Shown here piece by piece: positions 9,200 to 17,045 of a stretch of DNA of 59,040 bases. Source of the DNA: Comamonadaceae bacterium (GTDB lineage: Bacteria > Pseudomonadota > Gammaproteobacteria > Burkholderiales > Burkholderiaceae_C); the NCBI GenBank assembly GCA_947447355.1, contig CANFJF010000013.1:1-59040 (forward strand), given 5' to 3'. The translations under genes and the position numbers were made by a program. Within the stretch, counting starts at the first letter, position 1. Every line of letters starts with the position of its first letter. Under the pieces are notes generated by a model, which had not been told where the DNA came from, did not search any database, and saw nothing but the letters and a program-made list of their open reading frames with translations.

Positions 9200-9261
9200 C
9201 TTCACGTCTGGAGTACGTGAAGCGATTCACGGGGTTGGGCCAGCCGGAAGACCGGGGCCCA
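9200..9261. other. two inverted repeats upstream of the H1-like gene
   Basis: CTTCACGT (9200-9207) and ACGTGAAG (9215-9222) form a perfect 8-bp inverted repeat with a 7-base loop. A second structure at 9236-9261 pairs TGGGCC with GGCCCA around CCGG-AAGA-CCGG, giving 10 paired bases with a 2-base bulge and a tetraloop. Neither has a T-run. They lie in the 5' region of the minus-strand H1-like gene and downstream of nrdB, so they could be an operator, an RNA leader or the 3' end of the nrdB message. Confidence 0.45.
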
Positions 9262-9350
9262 GCGCCGAGAACACGGGAACAAAAACCATGGCGCGCTTTG
9301 CTGCGTGCTAACTGGTTTTTGTGTAGTTCAAAAATCATGTTGCTACAAAC

Positions 9351-10592
9351 TTAATCCCAAGAGAGCGCGCCGCCTGATTGATATTCAATCACGCGGGTTT
9401 CGAAGAAGTTACGCTCTTTTTTCAAGTCGATCATTTCACTCATCCATGGGAATGGATTTTCTTCATTCGGGAACAGCGTCTCAAGGCCAATTTGAGTCGC
9501 ACGGCGGTTCGCGATATAGCGCAGGTAGCCCTTGAACATGGAGGCATTGAGTCCCAGTACGCCGCGCGGCATGGTGTCTTCTGCATAGCGATACTCGAGC
9601 TCGACGGCCTGCATGAACAGGGCCTTGATCTCGGCCTTGAATTCAGATGTCCAGAGGTGCGGATTTTCAAGCTTGAGCTGGTTGATCAGATCAATACCGA
9701 AGTTGCAATGCATCGACTCGTCGCGCAAGATGTATTGGTACTGCTCTGCAGCACCGGTCATTTTGTTCTGTCGACCCAACGCCAAAATCTGCGTGAAGCC
9801 CACATAGAAGAACAGACCTTCCATCAGGCAGGCAAAGACGATGAGTGACTTAAGCAGGGTCTGATCGTTCTCTGGCGTGCCTGTTTTGAAGAGCGGGTCT
9901 GATATGGCGTCAATGAAAGGAATCAGGAACTGGTCTTTGTCGCGAATCGACTGGACTTCGTTGTAGGCGTTGAAGATCTCGCCTTCGTCCAAGCCCAATG
10001 ATTCAGTGATGTACTGATACGCATGGGTATGGATGGCTTCTTCGAAAGCTTGTCGCAAAAGGAACTGGCGGCACTCTGGCGCAGTGATATGGCGGTAAGT
10101 GCCCAGCACGATGTTGTTGGCGGCCAGAGAGTCAGCGGTGACGAAAAAGCCGAGGTTACGCATGACCAAGCGGCGCTCGTCATCGGTCAAACCATTGGGA
10201 TCTTTCCACAGAGCGATGTCGCGTGTCATGTTGACTTCTTGCGGCATCCAATGGTTGGCACAAGTAGCAAGGTATTTTTCCCAAGCCCATTTGTACTTGA
10301 ATGGCACCAACTGGTTGACGTCGGTCTGACCGTTGATGATGCGTTTGTCGGAGGCCTTGACACGGCGGTAAGTCGCCGGTGTGGATGCCGACGAATCAAA
10401 CGCTGTGGTTGCTGCCGCCGCGACTGGCTTCAACACGGCAGGCACGATAGCACCATCGTTGAGCATCCGCTGAGGCGCGTCGGCTTGAGGTTGGAAAGAA
10501 AATGGCGGAAGCTCTATCGAGCGGCTTTCGGGAGAGCCGCTGGTCAGCGTATTTTGCAGTGATGGTTTGACTTCTTCGTCCCAGGTCAACAT
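9351..10592 (-). CDS. nrdB: class Ia ribonucleoside-diphosphate reductase, beta subunit
   Basis: A 413-residue radical-generating subunit that supplies the tyrosyl radical used by NrdA to make deoxyribonucleotides. The diiron and radical signature EEAIHTHAY carries the expected Glu, His and tyrosine; the radical tyrosine corresponds to residue 192. An N-terminal extension of about 70 residues, rich in Ser, Pro and Ala, precedes the ferritin-like domain. I use the ATG at 10592, preceded by GGGA; a TTG 12 bases upstream is possible. It lies 134 bases downstream of nrdA on the same strand and probably shares NrdR control. Confidence 0.95.
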   Translation of the reverse strand: MLTWDEEVKPSLQNTLTSGSPESRSIELPPFSFQPQADAPQRMLNDGAIVPAVLKPVAAAATTAFDSSASTPATYRRVKASDKRIINGQTDVNQLVPFKYKWAWEKYLATCANHWMPQEVNMTRDIALWKDPNGLTDDERRLVMRNLGFFVTADSLAANNIVLGTYRHITAPECRQFLLRQAFEEAIHTHAYQYITESLGLDEGEIFNAYNEVQSIRDKDQFLIPFIDAISDPLFKTGTPENDQTLLKSLIVFACLMEGLFFYVGFTQILALGRQNKMTGAAEQYQYILRDESMHCNFGIDLINQLKLENPHLWTSEFKAEIKALFMQAVELEYRYAEDTMPRGVLGLNASMFKGYLRYIANRRATQIGLETLFPNEENPFPWMSEMIDLKKERNFFETRVIEYQSGGALSWD

Positions 10593-10726
10593 AGATGTTC
10601 CCAATAACTTTGGATTATGAAAGCAGCGTTTAAAAATGAAAAGTTATTCATTGAAATCGCTGGAGTGAGTGTTGTTCAATTACATCGAAATGTGCGTTGC
10701 AGAGCATCTGCTCCGCACATAGTTTT

Positions 10727-13651
10727 TTATTGACAAGCCTCACAACCTGGGTCGTCGATCGCGCAGAACTTGATGTCGGTCGCAGGTGTTGCACTCAACT
10801 GAGCATGTGCAGTGGCGGCAGCAGCGTCCATGGCGTTCATGCTGCCGCTGTCGTCTGTATTGCCAGACGCCACTGAATTGAGCTTGCCCGCTTTCACTGT
10901 CGATTTTTCTGCGTGCGTGGCACCCATGGTGCGCAGGTAATAAGTTGTTTTCAATCCACGCAGCCAAGCCAGCTTGTAGGTGTCGTCGAGTTTTTTGCCC
11001 GAAGCGCCAGACATGTAAATATTCAGCGACTGTGCTTGGTCAATCCACTTCTGGCGACGCGAGGCCGCTTCAACCAGCCAAGTGGCGTCGACTTCAAAAG
11101 CCGTGGCGTACAGCGCTTTGATTTCTTGCGGTACGCGGTCGATCGGGCGCAGTGAGCCATCAAAGTGCTTCAGATCAACGACCATCACGTCGTCCCATAG
11201 GCCGAGGCGCTTCAGATCACGAACCAAGTAGCCGTTGATGACCGTGAACTCACCGGACAAGTTGGACTTGACCGAGAGATTGCCAAAGCAAGGCTCGATG
11301 CAGGCGTCAACACCAATGATGTTGGAAATCGTGGCGGTCGGTGCAATGGCGACGCAGTTTGAATTGCGCATGCCGTCGACGGCAATCTTGCTTCGTAGCG
11401 TGTTCCAGTCTAGGGTGGCGGAACGGTCAACTTCGATGTAGCCACCACGTTCTTTGGCCAGCATGTCAAGGGTGTCGAGTGGCAAGATACCTTGGTCCCA
11501 GAGCGAGCCTTTGTAGCTGGCGTATTTGCCGCGCTCTTTGGCCAGTTCGGTCGAAGCCCAGTAGGCGTGGTAGCAGACGGCTTCCATTGATTTGTCGGCG
11601 AATTCAACCGCCGCATCGCTGGCGTAAGGCGTGCGCAATTCGTACAGGCAATCTTGAAAGCCCATGATGCCCAGACCGACCGGACGGTGGCGCATGTTGG
11701 AGTCGCGGGCTTTTTTAACAGCGTAGTAATTGATGTCAATCACATTGTCCAGCATGCGCATGGCCGTCGTGATGGTCCGCTTGAGCTTGTCGTGGTCTAG
11801 CTCTTTGGAGCCGTCGGCAGCGGTTTTCAGGTGTTGCACCAGATTGACCGAGCCGAGGTTGCAGACAGCGGTTTCGGTGTCGCTGGTATTGAGCGTGATC
11901 TCGGTGCAGAGGTTCGACGAATGAACCACACCGCAGTGTTGCTGTGGCGAGCGCACATTGCAGGCGTCTTTGAAGGTGATCCATGGATGACCCGTCTCAA
12001 ACAGCATCGAGAGCATCTTGCGCCACATGTCGATGGCTTGCAGTTTGCGTGAAGGCTTGAGCTCACCGCGTTCGGCGCGGGCTTCGTAGGCGGTGTAGGC
12101 CTTTTCAAACGCGATGCCGTACTTGTCGTGCAGATCGGGCGTGTCATTGGGCGAGAACAGCGTCCAGCTGCCTTTTTCCATGACGCGGCGCATGAACAGA
12201 TCAGGAATCCAGTTGGCGGTGTTCATGTCGTGCGTGCGGCGACGGTCGTCGCCGGTATTTTTACGCAGCTCTAGGAACTCTTCAATATCGAGGTGCCACG
12301 TTTCCAGGTACGCGCAGACGGCGCCTTTGCGCTTGCCGCCTTGGTTGACCGCCACAGCAGTGTCGTTGACTACCTTGAGGAAAGGCACAACACCTTGTGA
12401 CTCGCCGTTGGTGCCCTTGATGTGGGCGCCCAATGCGCGAACCGGTGTCCAGTCATTACCCAAGCCACCAGCAAATTTCGACAGCAATGCGTTTTCTTTG
12501 ATGGCGTCGTAGATGCCGCCCAAGTCGTCGGCGACCGTGGTCAGGTAGCAAGACGACAACTGGGAGCGCAGAGTGCCAGCGTTGAAGAGGGTCGGTGTGC
12601 TCGACATGAAGTCGAACGAGGACATGATTTCGTAGAACTCGATGGCTCGGCCTTCGCGGTCGATTTCGTCGAGCGACAAGCCCATAGCGACACGCATGAA
12701 GAAGGCTTGTGGCAGTTCGATACGCTGCTTGCGTACGTGCAGGAAGTAACGGTCAAACAGTGTCTGCAGGCCGAGGTAGTCAAACTGCATGTCACGCTCA
12801 GGCTTGAGCGCAGCACCGAGGCGGGCCAAGTCAAACTGCAGCAGTTTTTCGTCCAGCAATTCGTTGTCGACACCCTTCTGGATGAACTTGGGGAAGTACT
12901 CGGCGTAGCGGGTGCTCATCGCCTCATGGGCGACTTCTTCACCCAGCACCTCGCGACGGATGGTATGCAGTAACAGGCGGGCTGTGGCGTAGGTGTAATC
13001 GGGGTCTTTTTCGATGAGAGTACGTGCGGCCAGGATAGAGGCTTTGTAGACCTCGTCGATCGGCACGCCGTCGTACAGGTTGCGCATGGTTTCTGCGACG
13101 ATTGGGTCTGGCTTGACTTCAGCGCCCAGACCGGCGCAAGACGCTTCAATCAGGGCTTGCAGCTGAGCGATGTCGAGGGCGACTTTTTTCCCACCATCGA
13201 TGACGTGCAGCGAATGTACGGCGGGCATTTGATGAGCGCTTTGCTGAGCACGCTCTTGTGTGCGTTTTTCGCGGTAGAGCACGTAGGCTCGGGCAATTTC
13301 ATGATGGCCGCCGCGCATCAAGCCAAGTTCGACGTTGTCTTGCACATCTTCAATGTGAAAAGTGCCACCACCTGGACGCGAGCGCATCAAGGCGCGGATC
13401 ACTGCTTGGGTTAGGCCGTCGACGGTTTCACGCACGCTGGCAGACGCTGCACCTTGGGTGCCATGCACTGCCAAAAAGGCCTTCATCATGGCCACCGCGA
13501 TTTTGTTCGGCTCAAAAGGCACCACAGCGCCGTTTCGGCGAATGATTTGGTATTGGCTATAGGGGGTTGGATGCGTCTGCGTGTCTGCGCCCAGATGAGC
13601 CGTGGCCAAGCTTGTTGGCGAGTTGGCTGTGGAGTGAATGCTGGTTTGCAT
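10727..13651 (-). CDS. nrdA: class Ia ribonucleoside-diphosphate reductase, alpha subunit
   Basis: A 974-residue catalytic subunit reducing ribonucleoside diphosphates. An ATP-cone begins near residue 38 (IIRRNGAVVPFEPNKI). It is followed by the large catalytic barrel with the SSCYLTT and CNLGSVNL cysteine regions, and by a C-terminal tail with the redox cysteine pair GCEACQ. The length exceeds E. coli NrdA (about 760), as is common in beta-proteobacteria, because of the N-terminal region. GAGGAAATCC precedes the ATG at 13651. Two NrdR boxes lie upstream, and nrdB follows. Confidence 0.97.
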   Translation of the reverse strand: MQTSIHSTANSPTSLATAHLGADTQTHPTPYSQYQIIRRNGAVVPFEPNKIAVAMMKAFLAVHGTQGAASASVRETVDGLTQAVIRALMRSRPGGGTFHIEDVQDNVELGLMRGGHHEIARAYVLYREKRTQERAQQSAHQMPAVHSLHVIDGGKKVALDIAQLQALIEASCAGLGAEVKPDPIVAETMRNLYDGVPIDEVYKASILAARTLIEKDPDYTYATARLLLHTIRREVLGEEVAHEAMSTRYAEYFPKFIQKGVDNELLDEKLLQFDLARLGAALKPERDMQFDYLGLQTLFDRYFLHVRKQRIELPQAFFMRVAMGLSLDEIDREGRAIEFYEIMSSFDFMSSTPTLFNAGTLRSQLSSCYLTTVADDLGGIYDAIKENALLSKFAGGLGNDWTPVRALGAHIKGTNGESQGVVPFLKVVNDTAVAVNQGGKRKGAVCAYLETWHLDIEEFLELRKNTGDDRRRTHDMNTANWIPDLFMRRVMEKGSWTLFSPNDTPDLHDKYGIAFEKAYTAYEARAERGELKPSRKLQAIDMWRKMLSMLFETGHPWITFKDACNVRSPQQHCGVVHSSNLCTEITLNTSDTETAVCNLGSVNLVQHLKTAADGSKELDHDKLKRTITTAMRMLDNVIDINYYAVKKARDSNMRHRPVGLGIMGFQDCLYELRTPYASDAAVEFADKSMEAVCYHAYWASTELAKERGKYASYKGSLWDQGILPLDTLDMLAKERGGYIEVDRSATLDWNTLRSKIAVDGMRNSNCVAIAPTATISNIIGVDACIEPCFGNLSVKSNLSGEFTVINGYLVRDLKRLGLWDDVMVVDLKHFDGSLRPIDRVPQEIKALYATAFEVDATWLVEAASRRQKWIDQAQSLNIYMSGASGKKLDDTYKLAWLRGLKTTYYLRTMGATHAEKSTVKAGKLNSVASGNTDDSGSMNAMDAAAATAHAQLSATPATDIKFCAIDDPGCEACQ

Positions 13652-13796
13652 GGATTTCCTCGGGTGAATTATTGAGAGATGTTCGTGGAAGACTGACCGG
13701 CTAAGACTGATGCGGGAATTGCGTCACCGGAGGGTCGTTTCTTGAATTTTTTGGGTCAATTAGCGGGTCAAATCACATTAATAAAATTATGTTCAC

Positions 13797-13812
13797 ACAC
13801 TATATCTAGTGT
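13797..13812. promoter_or_regulatory. NrdR box 1 upstream of nrdA
   Basis: ACACTATATCTAGTGT closely matches the NrdR consensus ACAC-A/T-ATATAT-A/T-GTGT and is nearly palindromic. It lies 146 bases upstream of the nrdA start. NrdR represses ribonucleotide reductase genes when dATP is high. Confidence 0.85.
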
Positions 13813-13827
13813 CTAAACTTAATTCAA

Positions 13828-13843
13828 GCACTACATGTAGTGT
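13828..13843. promoter_or_regulatory. NrdR box 2 upstream of nrdA
   Basis: GCACTACATGTAGTGT is a second NrdR-type box. Its centre is 31 bases from that of box 1, about three helical turns, which is the spacing typical of paired NrdR sites. The nrdR gene itself is not in the window. Confidence 0.82.
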
Positions 13844-13923
13844 TTTTTAGATTAATTGATGATGGGCTAGATTGTAGCGATCGAGACGCTTGGATTCTGG
13901 GGAAACCGCACTTTGGGCGTGGC

Positions 13924-14538
13924 TTATTTCGGCATTGGTTCGGCGGCATGGTCCGGAAAACTGGCAGATCCCAAGCCCAGTGAGCGGAGCAACAGGGGCC
14001 AATCGAAGCCATCACCCGGGTCTTGCTTGCGTCCTGGGGCAATGTGCTCATGCCCGGCTACCTGACTGATGGCGTAGGTCTGTAGCAAGGCGGCCGACAG
14101 GCTGCTCAGGGTTTCGTACTGGGCGGATTCAAAAATCTGTCCTTCCAGACCTTCGAGTTCAATGCCGACTGAGTAGTCATTGCAGTTGGCTTTGCCTCGG
14201 TAAGTGGATTCACCGGCGTGCCAGGCGCGGTCCTTGCAGCTGACGAACTGCCACAGCTGACCATCGCGGGCGATGAAAAAATGTGCGGAGACTTTCAGGC
14301 CGCGCATGCTGCGGAAATAATCGTGCGCATCCCAATCGAGCTGATTTGTGAACAGGCGTTGCACTTGTCCGGTGCCGAAGTCGCCCGGGGGCAGGCTGAT
14401 GGAATGGATGACGATCAGCTCTGGCTGGACGTCCATCGGCCGAGGCCCGAAGTTAGAGGAGTCCAAGCGCCTCGCGAAGCTGTACCAGCCGTCTTTCCAT
14501 AATGGCTGTGTTTGTGTCAACGGGGCTGTCTTCGGCAT
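13924..14538 (-). CDS. ampD: 1,6-anhydro-N-acetylmuramyl-L-alanine amidase
   Basis: A 204-residue zinc amidase that cleaves anhydro-muropeptides during murein recycling in the cytoplasm. Zinc ligands by family match are H45 (VIHS), H163 and D173 in the GHEHIAPGRKQDPG motif. No signal peptide is seen, as expected for AmpD rather than AmiD. The start codon overlaps the stop of the PP0621-type gene by one base (TGATG), which implies translational coupling. Confidence 0.94.
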   Translation of the reverse strand: MPKTAPLTQTQPLWKDGWYSFARRLDSSNFGPRPMDVQPELIVIHSISLPPGDFGTGQVQRLFTNQLDWDAHDYFRSMRGLKVSAHFFIARDGQLWQFVSCKDRAWHAGESTYRGKANCNDYSVGIELEGLEGQIFESAQYETLSSLSAALLQTYAISQVAGHEHIAPGRKQDPGDGFDWPLLLRSLGLGSASFPDHAAEPMPK

Positions 14539-14786
14539 CAGCCTTCAGCCTGACGACGGTGTGCTTCACTGCAGTAGACACCGCGGCCATTGGTCAGCGC
14601 CTCAGTCCGCGGCAGGTGAACAGCGCAGACGTCGCAGGCAACGATCTCGGTGGTGGGTAATTGACGTGGGCGGCCCTGTGCTTTGGATTTTTGTTGGCGC
14701 GTTTTTTCTGTGAGCGCAGATCGCCGCTTTCCTTGCCACAGCCATATCACAGCGATCGTGAGGCCAAAAATCAACAGGTATTTCAT
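14538..14786 (-). CDS. small PP0621-type membrane-anchored protein with cysteine motif
   Basis: An 82-residue protein. Residues 1-19 form one hydrophobic segment (MKYLLIFGLTIAVIWLW), followed by a basic linker and a C-terminal cysteine motif (CDVC-AVHLP, later YCSEAHRRQ) that looks like a small metal-binding knuckle. This arrangement is that of the PP0621 family, whose function is unknown. Start and stop overlap the neighbouring genes (ATGA with the ccsA-like gene, TGATG with ampD), so it is part of a tight operon. Confidence 0.85.
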   Translation of the reverse strand: MKYLLIFGLTIAVIWLWQGKRRSALTEKTRQQKSKAQGRPRQLPTTEIVACDVCAVHLPRTEALTNGRGVYCSEAHRRQAEG

Positions 14787-15583
14787 AGCCGGTGCAGCAC
14801 CACTTCAAGAACAAAACGCGAGCCGGCGTAACCAAGTAGTAGCAAGCCCGACCCAAGATAAAGAACATTGCGCGCCTTGCGACCGCGCCAGCCCAAGCGT
14901 GCCCGACCTACCAGCAAGCCGGAAAATGTCAGCCAAGCTAGCACAGAAAAAATGGTCTTGTGATTCCACAGGGGCCCCAAATGTGGACCGTACAGCGTTT
15001 CGGCAAAAAACCAGCCTGCCAGCAACGAGGCGGTCAGCAATATAAAGCCCGCTTCAACAAAGCGAAAGGTCAGTCGTTCCAGCGTCAGCAAGGGCACGCC
15101 TGAATCGTTGGGGTGCGCCGAGCGCATGGAGCGCTCAGAACGGCCCATCAGCCAGCCATGGACTAACGCGGATGCGAATAGACCATAAGAGGCCATGCCC
15201 AGTGCCCAGTGCAAAGGCAACCAAGGCGATGCGATGCGGTGGTAGCTGGTGCCCGGAAACGCCAGCGCTAACAGCACCGCCGCCGCACCGACGGCGGCCA
15301 GCGCCCAGCGCGCTTTGAGCTGCGGAATGAGGCCGCTTTCAATCGCGTAAATCGTCACAACAAGCCAGACCGTGGTCGACAAAGCCGGCGCAAAACCAAA
15401 ACGTGGCGGCTGCCCAAACAGGCCGGCCGCCAGCGCCATCGCGTGCAACAGCCAAGCCGCCAGCAGCCATGCGCGCGCTGCGGGCGTGCTCAGGCGCTGG
15501 CTGAGCAGCGATAAAACACCATACAAAAGCGCGGCCCCGACGGCTGTCGTCAAGCCAAACCACGCGCTGAAAGCTAAAATCAT
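14783..15583 (-). CDS. CcsA/CcmC-like cytochrome c assembly membrane protein (YpjD type)
   Basis: A 266-residue integral membrane protein with about eight hydrophobic segments spread over its length. It carries the tryptophan-rich and histidine-bearing region of the cytochrome c assembly family (HWALGMASYGLFASALVHGWLMG near the middle, and GPLWNHKTIFSVLAW near residue 220). The family handles haem in cytochrome c biogenesis; the standalone YpjD-type members are less well understood. It is divergent from ffh with 64 bases between starts, and heads the overlapping operon ccsA-like / PP0621 / ampD. Confidence 0.82.
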   Translation of the reverse strand: MILAFSAWFGLTTAVGAALLYGVLSLLSQRLSTPAARAWLLAAWLLHAMALAAGLFGQPPRFGFAPALSTTVWLVVTIYAIESGLIPQLKARWALAAVGAAAVLLALAFPGTSYHRIASPWLPLHWALGMASYGLFASALVHGWLMGRSERSMRSAHPNDSGVPLLTLERLTFRFVEAGFILLTASLLAGWFFAETLYGPHLGPLWNHKTIFSVLAWLTFSGLLVGRARLGWRGRKARNVLYLGSGLLLLGYAGSRFVLEVVLHRL

Positions 15584-15647
15584 GGCAACAGTTTATCCCT
15601 TCCCTGCTTGTTTTAATTAACCCTTGCTCCATGCGTGGAGTCGTCAC

Positions 15648-17015
15648 ATGGCCTCAGCCCTTACCGACAAACTCTCCCGCCTCGTTAAGGAAATGCGTGG
15701 CCAGGCCCGCATCACCGAGTCGAACGTGCAGGACATGCTGCGCGAAGTGCGCATGGCCTTGCTGGAAGCCGACGTGGCCTTGCCGGTGGTGCGCGACTTT
15801 GTCGCCCGCGTCAAGGACAAAGCCTTGGGGCAAGAAGTCATGGGTTCGCTGTCACCGGGCCAAGCCTTGGTCGGCATTGTCAACCGTGAACTCGCCGCGA
15901 CCATGGGCGAAGGTGTCAGTGACATTAATCTAGCGGCGCAACCACCGGCGGTGATTTTGATGGCCGGTCTGCAAGGCGCGGGTAAAACCACCACCACCGC
16001 AAAGCTGGCCAAGCATCTGATTGAAAAGCGCAAGAAGAAAGTGCTGACGGTGTCTGGCGACGTGTACCGTCCGGCCGCCATTGAGCAGCTCAAAACCGTC
16101 ACTCAGCAAGCGGGTGCCGAATGGTTCCCCAGCTCGCCGGATCAAAAACCTGTCGACATTGCCCGTGCTGCGCTGGATTACGCGCGCCGGCATTTCTTCG
16201 ATGTGCTGCTGGTCGACACCGCGGGCCGCTTGGCCATTGATGAAGCGCTGATGAGCGAGATCAAGGAATTGCATGCGGTGTTGCAACCGGTCGAGACCTT
16301 GTTCGTGGTCGACGCCATGCAGGGTCAAGACGCGATCAACACCGCCAAGGCCTTCAAGGATGCGCTGCCCTTGACCGGCATCATCCTGACCAAGACCGAC
16401 GGTGATTCACGCGGCGGCGCTGCTTTGAGCGTGCGTCAAATCACCGGCGCACCGATCAAGTTTTCGGGGACCAGCGAAAAACTGGACGGCTTAGAGGTCT
16501 TTGATGCCGAGCGCCACGCCGGCCGCATTTTGGGCATGGGTGACATTTTGGCGCTGGTGGAGCAAGTCACCGCCGGTGTCGATGTGGCGGCGGCGCAAAA
16601 GCTCGCGGCCAAGCTCAAAAGCGGCAGCGGTTTTGACCTTGACGATTTTTTGAGTCAGCTGCAGCAGATGAAAAACATGGGCGGCCTGTCCAGCCTGATG
16701 GACAAGCTGCCGGCGCAGATGGCGGCCAAGGCCGGCCAGATGGACATGGACAAGGCTGAAAAAGACATTCGCCGCAAGGAAGGCATTATCCAAAGCATGA
16801 CGCCGCTGGAGCGGCGCAAGCCCGAGCTCATCAAAGCCACCCGCAAGCGCCGCATCGCTGCGGGCTCTGGGGTGCATGTTCAGGAAGTCAACCGCTTGCT
16901 CAATGAGTTCGAGCAGATGCAGGGCATGATGAAAAAGATGAAGGGCAGCGGCATGATGAAAATGATGAAGCGCATGGGCGGGATGAAAGGCTTGGGCGGC
17001 ATGCCCAAGTTCTAG
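15648..17015 (+). CDS. ffh: signal recognition particle protein
   Basis: A 455-residue SRP54 homologue that binds 4.5S RNA and signal sequences and targets membrane proteins to FtsY. An N-terminal helical bundle is followed by the GTPase G1 loop GLQGAGKTT at residues 107-115, with DTAGR and TKTDGD further on, and by a methionine-rich M domain (runs of MMKKMKG and MKMMKRMGG) at the C-terminus. The ATG at 15648 is preceded by GGAG. It converges on opgH. Confidence 0.97.
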   Translation: MASALTDKLSRLVKEMRGQARITESNVQDMLREVRMALLEADVALPVVRDFVARVKDKALGQEVMGSLSPGQALVGIVNRELAATMGEGVSDINLAAQPPAVILMAGLQGAGKTTTTAKLAKHLIEKRKKKVLTVSGDVYRPAAIEQLKTVTQQAGAEWFPSSPDQKPVDIARAALDYARRHFFDVLLVDTAGRLAIDEALMSEIKELHAVLQPVETLFVVDAMQGQDAINTAKAFKDALPLTGIILTKTDGDSRGGAALSVRQITGAPIKFSGTSEKLDGLEVFDAERHAGRILGMGDILALVEQVTAGVDVAAAQKLAAKLKSGSGFDLDDFLSQLQQMKNMGGLSSLMDKLPAQMAAKAGQMDMDKAEKDIRRKEGIIQSMTPLERRKPELIKATRKRRIAAGSGVHVQEVNRLLNEFEQMQGMMKKMKGSGMMKMMKRMGGMKGLGGMPKF

Positions 17016-17045
17016 CCTTTCAATCCCTGCCGTTCACACTCGTCT

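Noticed and set aside
8716..9354. Long open frames antisense to the H1-like gene (up to 212 codons, Phe/Leu/Ala-rich)
   Set aside because: They exist only because the Ala/Lys repeat has few stop codons on the other strand; no start signal or family match.
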